Source: Lentinus brumalis (taxonomy: Eukaryota > Basidiomycota > Agaricomycetes > Polyporales > Polyporaceae). Taken from it: DNA of 64,000 bases. The first letter of the stretch is position 1, and each line of letters opens with the position of its first letter. Below are positions 26,701 through 37,520 of the stretch, piece by piece. Location of the stretch: the NCBI GenBank assembly GCA_001792895.1, contig MARA01000007.1:1550001-1614000 (forward strand), written 5' to 3'. The translations under genes were made by a program, and so were the position numbers. Below the pieces are notes generated by a model that saw nothing but the letters and a program-made list of their open reading frames with translations, was not told the DNA's origin and made no database searches.

Positions 26701-28620
26701 ACTTATGTGAGTGCAGTATCGCCTGTCCCCCGTTCCCCGCGCTGAGTACTCGTACTCACCGACAGCAGCTCCTCGTCCTGTCCAGACGACACCCAAGACT
26801 CGTTCCAACTCCGTAGGCTCATGGTCGAGGTGATGTCGTCATGTCGCTCCCTCGCGTTCCGACGCTGACAAGCATTCCTGCAGATAACAAGATATATTGC
26901 GCGGTCTACTTACACGCGAGCACGCTACACGAGTACCAGTCAGTGCACCCCACCGTGCTCCGCATCCCTGTCCGCACTTCTAAGTCCTCGTTCCTGTGAG
27001 CGAGCTTCCGATCCTCTGGTCTGCAGCGGTCAGCTCCGCCGCTGCACGCTGCCACTGGCCAGTCGTCAGCTGGGAAGCTGGGCCCGACAACGAGCCCGTC
27101 GTCCTCTGCAGATGTGCAAAGACGGCGGTCCCGGTTCGTCGTCCGTGTGCTCTCAGGACGCGTCGGCGTTGTTTGTGCGCACTGGAGTGTTCGTCGCGAA
27201 CTTGCAGTCGTTCAGCGTCGATATTGAGTCCGTGCGAGCGTGTATCGCGCACCTCACGCCCTCGTGTTTGCCCTCGCCGCTGTTGTGCCTCGGATCTCTG
27301 CAGTGAGACTGTCAGCATGATTGCTATACACGCCACGGGCATGAGATTCTTACATACCGTCACGGCGCGGCGTTTCTCGCATGTTCTGAGCGAAAGACGA
27401 CTGGTCGCGACGCGGGAGCTTGAGAACAGTCCGCCTTCCTCTCGCCGCGGTGCCGTCCTCCAGATCCCCGCGTCGCCGTGCTCGCAGCACATCTACGTAC
27501 GCGTCATCAACCTCGGGCGTGCGTCGACCATGCGTCTTGAGCCAGACGCCGCGAGTCGAACTGCGGACTTGCTGGCCTCCATGCAGCATTCGTCCGAGGT
27601 CTTCAGGGCGGTTGCGGCGCAGCTGAGACGACTGCGTAGCTCCCCGGGGCAGCAGGCGTGTGCTGAGAGCGCGTCCAAGGAGCGAGCGGGAGGAGATCGC
27701 GGTATTTGCGATTTCTTCGGATCGATTTTGAGTGGAAAGTGGTGCTGCGGAGAATACGAGAGAGCGCGTACGGCGAGTTCGAGAGCGCGGCGACGCTGGG
27801 TCGGGGAGCTGTGTCGTTCCTTCCCCCGGACATGCGGGCTGCTGAGTGAAATGGCGCGTCCGCGACGGCGCGCAGACTCCCAGACCTCGCAGCGAGCCGT
27901 GGAGTGCTGTGAGACTCGGCCTCGATGGATGCCCGAGGTTGTATGCAGGGCGAGAGCGGGAGGTCGGTCGACGTCGCTGAGTGCAGTCACGTTGAAGATA
28001 ATGAATCGATATCGACACGCGCGTACGTGACGGACACGACCGCGGGGTGCGCATGGATGCCAGGACGGATGGGTACGTTAGCTTTGTGTGCCATTTTCGC
28101 GAGAGACGGCGGAATTAGCCACCTGGGCAGCAGTATTCGCGAGGGCGGGCTGCGAGGACAGAAGACGCGCGGGAGAAACGCATATAGCCTGGCTCGTACG
28201 GCCGGTGCGCGTCGAGGGGGCGTTGTTTGGCGTGGATGCGACAAGCGACGGCGGGCACTTGGTCCGGGTTGTGGCAGAGAGCGTGGTACGGCGGCGCACA
28301 GCGGTGGACGGGAAGCTACATGTCGTGGAAGGGGGGATGTACTTGTGGAGGGGAGAGCAGCGGAACGAGGCCATGGCTATTTTGCGGGAGAGCTCTCCAA
28401 GGGCGTGCGCGAGGCGGGGAGGAAGACTCACCAGAGGGGATCCGCGGCAACCAAGGCTGGGCAGGTAGAGTAGCAGCGTGCAGAGGAAGCATGCAGAGAG
28501 GCAGAGGCAGACACGCCCACTTGAAGCGAAGACGGCGCGAGCAGGGAGAGCGAAGACACGGCGCAGGAGTCAGACATCTCACTTGGAACGAAGACGGGGC
28601 AGACCGAGGCGCGAGTGAGC
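20590..28620. other. Spacer C: near-identical duplicate of spacer B
   Basis: This stretch repeats spacer B at an offset of 10,190 and then 10,189 bases. The single difference I found is one G fewer in the run at 24,442. It therefore carries the same intron-like series (for example 24,791-24,844, 24,949-25,008 and 25,577-25,628) and the same absence of a credible complete reading frame. The last 170 bases before 28,781 hold the leader of the complete antiporter gene, ending in a CCACCACCATGG start context. Confidence 0.6.
25876..26372. repeat. Internal tandem duplication of the 259-bp module, spacer C
   Basis: This is the copy in spacer C of the duplicated module at 15,687-16,183, with the two sub-copies starting at 25,876 and 26,135. 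It is identical by eye to that in spacer B, so the internal duplication came before the large tandem duplication. Confidence 0.75.
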
Positions 28621-28780
28621 TGGGTGCGAGGCCGGTGTGCGACGGCGAGAGAGACGTCTGCGGCGACCATATCCGGAGCGTCCGGGGCGTGCCGAGTGAC
28701 GTCCTGCCTGAGTTGCTACGCGCTTTCTCGTCCTTCCACCCCGTCTGCAGGCTCAGATTCCTTCTCCTCCTGCCACCACC

Positions 28781-31700
28781 ATGGCGAGCAGCGGCTACTT
28801 CTCCGAGCCCGACCAGGACGACTCCGCGACGCCGACCGCTGCGACGGCACAAAGGGGGCCGCTCTACCGCAGTGTGAGCCACAGTTCCCAGTGGTCCATC
28901 CCCGAGACCCCCTCCCATCACCTCCAGGGCACGTCCTACTTCACACAGCGTGCCGCCTCGCCCACCTCGCGCCGCGTGCACTCCGGAAACCCGCCCAGGA
29001 ACGTCTCCACGAGCTCGTCCCGCAGGCGCGGTGTCCGCAGTACCAGTCTCGCCAGCTCACATGCGACCGCGAGGGGATACGGCGACGAGGGCGGCTTGAG
29101 CGACCACGAGGAGGCCGACGGCGAAGAGCACGACGACTCGGAAGAGAACGACACGCCCCAGCCGGGCGACGACGGCGACGGCGACGACGACGACGAACGG
29201 GAAGAGGATCCGATAACCCTCCGAGACCGCCAGTCGCTCATCAACGTCGAGCACCCCTTCGGTCTGCCCATATGGAAGCCCGCGCTGTACAAGAAGCAGC
29301 GGTCGGTGACAAAGTACGCGGACCAGGCGCTGCACTCGGTCCCCAGCGCGCAGGCAGAGCGCCACCTCCTCCCGGGCAACATATTCTGGCTCGTCGCGTT
29401 CGGTTGGTGGCTGTCCGTGGTATGTTTCGCGGTCTCTGCGGTTCTGTACGTGGTTCCCAAGGGCGGGCGGGTGTACGCGAACCTCGCGTTCGGACTCGGG
29501 TGGTACATCGCGTGGCCGTTTGGCAAGTACGTGGAAGGCGATGCCGGTGCCCTTCCGGACGACGAGGAGCAGGGTGTTGCCCCCGATTCGGCGCAGTCGG
29601 AGACCTTCTCGGAGGACGACCACGCCGGCTCGTCCGAGCAGTCCACGATCAGGGCGCGGCCGGCGGGGCCAGAGGCCAGCTCAGACTCGTGGGTGCCGCC
29701 CAGCGCGACGACCTCGCTGCTGGGCAACGGTCAAGGACGTCCGCCTGTCCGCCCGGCCAAGTCGTACGGTGCGACGGCGACGTCGTCCACGTTCATCCAT
29801 GCGCTGCAGGAGAGCAAGGCCGAGTACTGGCTCGGCCGGGCGGTCTTCTGGCTCGCGCTGGTCACTCTCATCGCGCCACTCATGCTGCTGGTGTCTCTCG
29901 TCTGCTGGTTCTTCATCTTCACGATCCCGATGGCGCGGCTGAACTGGGCACTCATCAAGCATCTCTTCGAGCGCCCCACGACGATCCGGTTCTGCGCGGC
30001 CCCGGTCGTCCCGGTATCCGAGGAGGGCGAAGAGATCCCCGTGGGCCAGCGGGGCGTCGACGGCGAGGCGACACCGGTGGCATTCAAGCACGCGCGGTTG
30101 TCCGCTGGGCAGGCGGCGCCGTCCGGGTCCCCGACGTCGACGGTGCTCCTGTGCACGTACCGCGCATGGGGCTGGAAGTACTACAAGTACACGGTCGGCG
30201 GGGTGAACATCATCTTCGTGAACCTGCTCCCGTTCGTGCTGTTCGCGATCATGGACGGGATCGTGCTGCTCCCGCTGGCGGAGCGGCGCGAGCACGCGGG
30301 CAAGCACGTCCCGGCGTTCCTCGCGTTCATCACGTCGCGTGCGCTCATCTTTGTCATGAGTCTGGCGAGTGTCATCCCGCTGTCGTACTTTATCGGCATG
30401 GCCGTCGCCTCCATCTCCGCGCAGTCGTCGATCGGTATGGGCGCGGTCATCAACGCGACGTTCGGCTCCATCATCGAGATTATCCTCTACGGCATCGCGC
30501 TCACGCAGAGCAAGGGGCACCTCGTCGAGGGCTCGATCGTTGGGAGCTTGCTCGCCGGTGTCTTGCTCATGCCCGGTATGAGTATGGTGAGCGGCGCGCT
30601 GAGGAGGAAGGAGATGAAGTTCAACGCGAAGAGTGCCGGAGTCACGAGTATGCTCCTCATCATGGCCTTCATCGGTACTATCGCCCCGACGTTATTCTAC
30701 CAGACCTACGGCAGCGTAAGTGCCCATTTGTCACTGCGACTGAGTGAAACTGACTGTCGCATCGTAGTTCGAGCTGATTTGCGATGGATGCCCCGATCTT
30801 GCGTCCTTCTCCTCCCTCACGAGGCCTTGGGTCTGCCAACACTGCTACTACAAGCACCCCGACCCTGTAGATGATCCCTTCTACCAGTCGACGGTTAAGA
30901 GCCTGATGTACTTCTGCGCAGTTATCCTTCTCTTCGTAAGTCGTCTCCCCGTCCTTCGTCCTCCGTCATACATTCACTCATCGGCTTGTGGCAGGCGTAC
31001 CTGATCGGTCTGTGGTTCTCTCTACGTACCCATGCGAGCCAGATTTGGCAGAACCCTCAGCAGCTTCTGCACCCCGCAGAGCTGGCGGCGCCTTCAAATC
31101 GTGTCTCAATCTACCACCGACTCATTCCGGGCGTACACAAGCCAAGCTTGCACCGCAAGTCCAGCGTTCTTACCACGCACACCGTTGAGACCGTCCCCTC
31201 GCGAAGCGAAACCCCTGTTCCGCGTATCGTTGAGCCCACGCTCTCAACCGATGCTCACACGATACAGCCAACCGTGCCGACGCCTCTTGCTCAACCGGCT
31301 ACGACTCGTCAGATTTCTTATGCAGACCAACCAGCCGCTCACGCTCCTGGTTACACGCCAATCTTGGAGAGTGTAGACCACGCCATCAAGGACACCGGTA
31401 TTCAGCCTCTGCAGCTCCCAGGCAATATCACTACGGACGAGTTTACTCGTGCTGTCGCGGTCGCCACTGTCAGCGCCCTCCGTCACCAGCAGCACTCACG
31501 CTCTCCTGCGCGTCTTCGCGCCTCCGGTGCTGAGGCCGAGGACCAGGGACACGGTGGCCACGACGCACCGTCCTGGAGTCGTACGACCAGTGCGAGTGTG
31601 CTGTTAGCGTGCACGGCCTTATACGCTATCATCGCAGGTCCGTTTTTCCCATGATCAGCGTCCATCAGATGGAGTGGCTGACTAGACACTTGCAGAGATT

Positions 31701-32252
31701 CTGGTTGATGTTGTCGACGTCGTCATGGAGGGCTCCGGCATCGACGAGAAGTTCCTCGGAGTGACGCTCTTCGCGCTCGTCCCCAACACAACTGAGTTCA
31801 TGAACGCAATATCATTCGCGATGAACGGCAACATTGCGCTGAGTATGGAGATCGGCTCTGCGTACGCCTTGCAAGTCTGTCTGCTCCAGATCCCCGCCAT
31901 GGTCGCCTTCTCGGCGTGGTATGCGCCTGAGAGGATGGGTTCTGTCGCTGAGACTTTCACGTACGTGCCTCTTTTTGCGGTAGCGAAACGCGCGTGCTGA
32001 CTCCGTCATAGGCTGATCTTCCCTCGGTGGGATATCATCGCGATCATCCTTTCTGTCTTCCTCATGACCTACACTTACATCGAGGCGAAGAGCAATTACC
32101 ACCGAGGTAGTATCCTGATACTCAGTTACCTCGTATTGATCTCCGGGTTCTACTACGCCCCTAACCGCTCGGACGAAGACGAGATTCTTGGCCTCTTTGG
32201 CTCGCTTTCGCAGTCGTTCAGCGGTGTGGTATCGTCCTTCTCCCTCCACTGA
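28781..32252 (+). CDS. VNX1: Vacuolar monovalent cation (Ca2+)/H+ antiporter, VNX1/CAX type (complete copy)
   Basis: A CaCA-superfamily antiporter, expected in the vacuolar or another endomembrane, exchanging Na+/K+ (possibly Ca2+) for H+. Five exons fit one frame: 28,781-30,715, 30,768-30,935, 30,995-31,637, 31,696-31,960, 32,012-32,252; 1083 aa, somewhat longer than yeast Vnx1. Residues 1-150 are disordered and Ser-rich with an acidic run (129-143). The conserved region from about 146 ([19 protein letters not shown]) and membrane segments near 201-226, 351-382 and 472-645 follow. The c-1 motif [13 protein letters not shown] lies at 554-566. A long hydrophilic loop covers about 710-895, and the c-2 motif [19 protein letters not shown] about 943-962. 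The ATG context CCACCACCATGG is strong. It is the only intact member of the local array. VNX1 versus a general CAX assignment is inferred from the N-terminal architecture. Confidence 0.9.
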
Positions 32253-32716
32253 ACCCTCTTCATCTGATCCCCTGCATCTGAAGGGTGATATATACCTGGC
32301 AAAGATTACCGCGTTGTTTTTTTCTTATACGTCACGACCTTCGTACTGAATGTATCTCGCACGTCCGTTTTCTTGCACCTCCCGAGATAAGCTTGGCTCC
32401 GGATCCAGCGCACATATATAGCTTATTAGCTACACGCTCCTTCCCGCAAACTCGATTGGACTCTGTTATGCCCATGTTCACCGTACCCCGTAGCTACTGA
32501 CTGTATCGGAATGTCATGTTATGAAAAGCAGCGGCCTCGGCGTGCCCCGCTGTTCTATAGGCTGCTATAGGTGAGTAAAATATCGGCTTCCGTGATCAGA
32601 CCACTGGTATCGTGTCATTCACCTGTATTTATTGCGGATCATCTGGATCACGCTGGCACATATTAGTTGCAACGAATCCACGGCGGGCAGGAGTACGTTC
32701 TTGCACGCACACCAGC

Positions 32717-34377
32717 ATGTCCTCTGCAAAAGGGAAGACGACCAGCTCGGAACTGAATCCGCGCACGACGCGGTATGAGTTCTTGGGTCCCCCGGGCGCT
32801 TTGGCGATATGCATTGGGACTCCCGTCGTCATGTACGCGATGTACTTCGGGTGCTCAGAAGAGTATGGAGGCTGCCCGCCTCCGCAGGTGGATTGGGCCG
32901 CGGTCGCGAGTGCGCTGGCGAGCTGGTCGTGGTGGCGAGGACTGTGGGACACCCAGGCGGCGTCGCTGTACCTCGCGTACTACGCTTTCGTAGTCGTGTC
33001 GTGGTACCTCCTCCCGGGCAAGTATGTCCAGGGCCTCCCCATGCGCAACGGTCAGGTGAAGACATACAAGGTCAATGGTGAGCTTCTTTCTGCACATTGG
33101 GGCTTGTGTGTTTCGTGGCGCTGACCGAGCACGCAGCGTTCGCGACGTTGTTGCTGTTGTTCGGCAGCAGCGCTGGTGTCTTGTGGAGACACGGGCCGCA
33201 GCCGTTCACGATTATATACGAGAAGTGGGTCGAGCTGCTCACGGCGTCGACGCTCATGTCGTTCGCCTTGGCACTCGGTTGCTACCTGGCGTCCTTCCGC
33301 GACGGTGCCCTGCTCGCGCTGGGTGGGAACAGCGGGAACTTCATCTATGACGTGCGTATCGATTCACGGTTCCGGCAATCTCAGGATCAAGAGCGCTGAC
33401 GGGCTTGTACAACAAGTTCTTCATTGGGCGTGAGCTGAACCCGTCGATCGGCTCCCTCGACCTCAAGTCGTTCAACGAGCTTCGGCCGGGGCTGATGCTC
33501 TGGGCTCTGGTAGACATCGCCATGGCATGCACGCAGGCGGTCCGCCGCGGAGGCCATATCACCGACTCGATGTGGCTGGTGGTGCTGTTCCAGTGCTGGT
33601 ACGTCGCGGACGCGCTATATAACGAGGTGGGTCAGCCAGCTTTGGATCCCGTCACGGTGCCGCGTTGCTGAGGGCGTGGACGACAGTCCGCAGTGTTCAC
33701 CACGATGGATATCACCTCTGATGGATTTGGCTTCATGCTCGCGCTCGCGATCACGATAGAGCCCTTCCTCTACTCCCTGCAAGCGCGGTACCTGGTTTTC
33801 AACCCCATAGAGCTGGGGCCCGTTTACACCGCGATGATTTTGGCCGTCAATCTGCTGGGGTACTACATCTTCCGGGCCGCAAACGGCGAGAAGAACGACT
33901 TCAGGAACGGTCGCAATCCCAAAAGTGAGCTCGACGGTGGCATCCATCTCGTGGGTTGTATTTTGACTGACTGCTTGTGTAGACTTGCAGTACATCACGA
34001 CTGAGAGCGGGAGGAAGCTGCTCACTTCGGGATGGTGGGGGCGGAGTAGACATCCAAACTACATGTTCGTAAGTATACTTCACCGACTTGTTGTTGCTGA
34101 CTCCGTTGGTTTCGCTAGGGGTGATCTTTTGATGGCTCTGGCGTGGTCCCTTCCGACGGGTTTCAACACGCCCTTGACATACTTCTATGTGATCTACTTC
34201 ACCATACTTCTTGTCCACCGCCAGCAACGAGATGACGAGGCGTGTCGACAGAAGTGCGTTATCCATCCCTTGGTGGTTATGTCCAAGCTGTGCTGATTGC
34301 TTTATCGCAGATACGGGAAGGACTGGGAGAAGTACAAGTCAATCGTGCCGTGGCGCATCGTGCCATACCTGTACTGA
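32717..34377 (+). CDS. ERG24: Delta(14)-sterol reductase (ERG24)
   Basis: Reduces the C14-C15 double bond left after lanosterol demethylation in ergosterol synthesis, using NADPH in the ER membrane. Seven exons join in frame: 32,717-33,077, 33,137-33,351, 33,417-33,626, 33,687-33,924, 33,983-34,064, 34,119-34,253, 34,311-34,377; 435 aa, the usual family length. Family hallmarks are YEFLGPPGA near the N-terminus, [20 protein letters not shown] after exon 2, the central [15 protein letters not shown], then [16 protein letters not shown], and the C-terminal [18 protein letters not shown] followed by [10 protein letters not shown]. Several hydrophobic segments are visible. An in-frame ATG at 32,612 would add 35 unrelated residues; I prefer 32,717, where family similarity begins. 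The exon 3 acceptor is AAG and the exon 5 donor is GTTCGT, both chosen because they restore the family motif. Confidence 0.93.
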
Positions 34378-35543
34378 GCGATCGTTCTTTGCGCATCCTT
34401 GCACTGCAGCCGTCTTTTGATCAGTTACATGTACTAGTACTACAGTACCGGCGTAAATGACAACTAAGCATACTTAACCTGAGATGCCGCGGCGCAAGGA
34501 CGCGCACAACGAATCCGTCATCTGGAAGATTCTCTGTAATTACGTAGGGTGTACTCCGCTAGCAGAGATTCATGGGGCTCATTTTCGGGACCAGCCAAGA
34601 CCCAGCAGCGCCTCGTTGACTTGAAGCTGGAGACCCGCGTCGTCTCTACTAGTAATCCGAGCCGCGCAGACGTAAGCTCAAGCTTGCTGTCTGCTTGCCA
34701 TACTTCGGCAGGGAGCGACAGCACGAGGGAGCCATCAGGCATGAGCGGTCAAGTGCGTGACTATGTATAAGCTTGACGAAAAGCGGGACTGGAAGGAGAT
34801 GATGAGAGAAGGTAGGAGATGTTGTCGAACATGTTCAGATTCTTCGTATTGGCGCCATACCAAACACGAGGCTACCAGCCGCTTCTGTGTGCCGAGGCAG
34901 GTCGAGCAGACGGCGGCTGCGGGCGATATACTGAATCGGGAGACCGAGCCTGTGGCAGGCGCGAAAGGCTCGTGACCTTTGTCCCGTCCTGCAGGAGAAC
35001 ACGCCTGGAATAAAATATTGTTGCAGGCCAGTTCTCACGAGCTCTACAGTGTCCAATATGCTTTCAGCATCCGGGGGCCTAGTACTTGTGCGGCGCATCT
35101 TCACACTGATAGTGTCTAATTCTCTGGACCTATGTAGGGATGCACAAGCTTTATGTAGAGTGCGCATGCGATGAGCGAGCCGTTGCGGTGCCTGACTTCT
35201 GTATGACATGAAAGCAATGGCTACATAGAGCCTACGAGCTGGACGGCATCCGGACGGCATCTGTGGACCAAGTTGCTAAGCGGAAGCTCGGGGTCCATAC
35301 CTGAACGCTTCTGATGACAGAATACACCAGAGGTGGGCTTACCAAGTCGCTAGAGCCACGACGTCGCGATCGGGCACGACCAAGAGGGCCGACATCGTAT
35401 GATAGTGCCTATACAGCGTGGGTGTGGGAGCGATGAAGGGGTGCTACTTATAAAGGAGCTGAAGAGAGACACCCGGAGCGTCAAGGAACTTACCCAGAAC
35501 CATCCCCTGGGCGTGTGCTACCTCTGGTACTCATCGTGTCGCC
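34378..35543. other. Intergenic region, no gene seen
   Basis: 1.2 kb between ERG24 and the first GST gene. Only short overlapping open stretches occur on both strands, none with recognisable similarity or splice continuity. The last 100 bases serve as the leader or promoter of the GST gene. Confidence 0.55.
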
Positions 35544-36401
35544 ATGCCGGAGCCCATTATTTTCTACGACATTCCCGGAAATGCGGCAAAGGACAAAGCA
35601 TGGTCCCCAAACACCTGGAAGACTAGGTGAGTATCTTGTCCGCCGTCCACGCCCATGTCAGACGTACTGACCGGCGAGACATCCTCCAGGTTCAACCTGA
35701 ACATCAAGGGCATCCCGTACAGGACTGTCTGGGTCGAGTACCCAGACATCGCCCCTCTTAGCAAGCAGATCGGCGCGGGGCCCACGGCCACAACCCCAGA
35801 CGGCTCGGGCTCACCTCACTATACACTCCCAGCCATTTACGACCCGAACACCCGCACCGCGGTGGCGGAGTCCCTCGCGATCGCGCGGTACCTCGACAGA
35901 ACGTATCCCTCCTCAGGACCTACGCTCATCCCGAAGGAGACAGACGCGCTGCACATGGCGTTCGTCCAGGCGTTCCGCGACGCGTACTTCCCAGACGCGG
36001 GGCAGCTCTTCCTTCCTGCCAGCTGCGCGCAGCTTAACCCGGGCAGCGAGGCGTACTTCCGCCGGACGCGCGAGGCGTGGTACAACGCGAAGCTCGAGGA
36101 TTTCGCCCCCTTCGGGAGCGAGAAGAGGGCGCAGCATTGGAAGGGTGTCGAGAAGGCGCTGCACACCATCAAGGAGTGGCTCGAGGCGGACGGTACCGAG
36201 AAGATGTACGTCATGGGCGATAGCATCTCGTTCGCGGATATCGTCGTCGTGTCGCACCTGGTCTGGATGAAGCTGGTAATCGGGCCGACGAGTCAGGAGT
36301 GGACAGATGTGATGAAGTGGGATGGCGCGCACTGGGCGCGCTTCATGGCAGAGTTCGAGAAATGGGACGCTGTGGATGTCGGTACAGAATTTGGAGTTTG
36401 A
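35544..36401 (+). CDS. Glutathione S-transferase, GSTFuA / beta-etherase (LigE)-like
   Basis: A cytosolic glutathione transferase of the fungal-specific FuA type, a class expanded in wood-decay fungi and tied to detoxification of wood extractives and lignin fragments. Two exons, 35,544-35,626 and 35,690-36,401, give 264 aa. The N-terminal thioredoxin-like domain begins MPEPIIFYDIPG and has the SPNTWKTR segment (residues 21-28) expected to hold the active-site serine. YTLPAIYDP carries the conserved cis-proline, and AESLAIARYLD the glutathione-binding ES pair. The C-terminal helical domain runs from about residue 105 to the end. The exon-intron structure, with the intron splitting an Arg codon right after WKT, is the same as in the downstream paralogue at 37,521. 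The substrate cannot be read from the sequence. Confidence 0.88.
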
Positions 36402-36536
36402 TCAAGATCAGCCGGGCATGCCCAAGAAAGTCAAAATCGAGTGACTTTGTAGCTTCAGGCACAGGGATGTGGCAGGAAACCTCGAACGGTGCTATCGATG
36501 GACGGAACGATGAGAGACTCGGAGCAGTGGCAACAT

Positions 36537-37334
36537 GTCCAAGAGAGGGTCATGGTCTCCAAATACCTGGAAGACCCAGGTTCGACCACGCACCTGGCGA
36601 CAACGACTTGCCGCTCTTCCTACCGCCATAGTGATCTTGCTGCTCCGCGCAGCCACTGCCTGAACATCAAAGGCATCCAATGCCGAGTAGTTTGGGTGGA
36701 AGTTCGTGACATCGCGGTGCTTTGCGTCACAATCGGAGCCCCATTCTCAGCGACAACACGAGACGCAAAACCCATGTACACCCTCTCCGTCATCTACGAC
36801 AAGATCTCAGAAAGATCGCGGAATATCTGGTTGGGACGTACCCTGACACCGTCGCGTTCGTCCGACGAGGTACAGAGACAGATGAATTCCAGCCCGTATG
36901 CGCGAGGCTGTTATTGACGTGTCGTCCATCATGGTCCCGGCAGTGCACCGGTCGTTGAACGAGGCGAGCCAGCCCTACGCCCGCACAACACGTGGGAAGC
37001 GGTTTGGAAAGCTGGACGGGCTCTCGCCGGCCGGAAGCGACACACGGGCGAAGCATTCGGAAGGGGTGAAGAATGCGTTCCACAGGTCGCGGAGATGCTG
37101 CAGGGAAACGCGCAGAAGGAGGAGGTAATGCTGGGGGGAGGGAACGGGGTGTGCTCAGTTTATACGGACATGTGCATCGCAGGTGTCCTTAGATGGATCA
37201 GGGGGAACCATGGAGAGAAGAGGACAGAGTGGCAGGACGTGGTCAGCTGGGATGGCGGGCGGCGGGCTCGGTACACCGTCGACGTGTTCAGGAAGTACGC
37301 ATCTGTGGACAGTGTATATTCAGCCAAGTTATGA
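36537..37334 (+). pseudogene. Decayed GSTFuA-like gene
   Basis: Remains of a third GST of the same family lie between the two intact ones. Recognisable pieces, in order and in different frames, are the SWSPNTWKT segment near 36,550, LNIKGIQCRVVWVEVRDIAV near 36,660, YTLSVIYD near 36,780, an ASQPYARTTRGKRFGKLDGL stretch near 36,970 that matches the helical domain, and QDVVSWDGGRRARYTVDVF near 37,235. Stops and frame changes separate them, including a stop at about 36,915. Part of the glutathione-binding region (the ES/DS-RYLD segment) is scrambled. No single splice pattern rescues a full protein. Confidence 0.85.
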
Positions 37335-37520
37335 GTACATGAGTGCTGGATGGATGACGAGTACAATTACTCACATTCATGATCAACCTGTTCTTGAACT
37401 ATAGATGGTGGCGGCCTTGATTGGCAAATCCTGCCTTTTCGGGAATAGCACAGTCACCATCCGCAGGTGTTTTGTGGGCGACCTCGAGTCTGCTACTTAT
37501 CCTGAGAGCTGATCGCCACC

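Larger units (their letters stand above)
18852..29040 (+). repeat. Near-identical 10.19-kb tandem unit, second copy
   Basis: This is the direct repeat of 8,662-18,851, starting at the switch point inside antiporter copy 2 and ending at the matching point inside copy 3. It contains the rest of copy 2, spacer C and the first 260 bases of copy 3. The offset from the first unit is 10,190 up to about 14,252 and 10,189 after it, owing to one missing G. Confidence 0.88.

Noticed and set aside
8662..29040. LTR retrotransposon or other mobile element as the cause of the repeats
   Set aside because: The repeats are direct and abut without target-site duplications, and they contain no reverse transcriptase, integrase or transposase. 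The boundary lies inside a homologous gene, which fits unequal recombination.
28615..30747. 710-codon plus-strand open stretch overlapping the complete antiporter gene
   Set aside because: It is a +1/+2 frame shadow of antiporter exon 1; the true frame carries the transporter motifs. The matching long stretches at 8,521 and 18,426 only contain the true frame in part because of the frameshifts in copies 1 and 2.
32612..32716. N-terminal extension of ERG24 from an upstream in-frame ATG
   Set aside because: The extra 35 residues are Cys/Arg-rich and unlike the family; similarity starts right after the ATG at 32,717.
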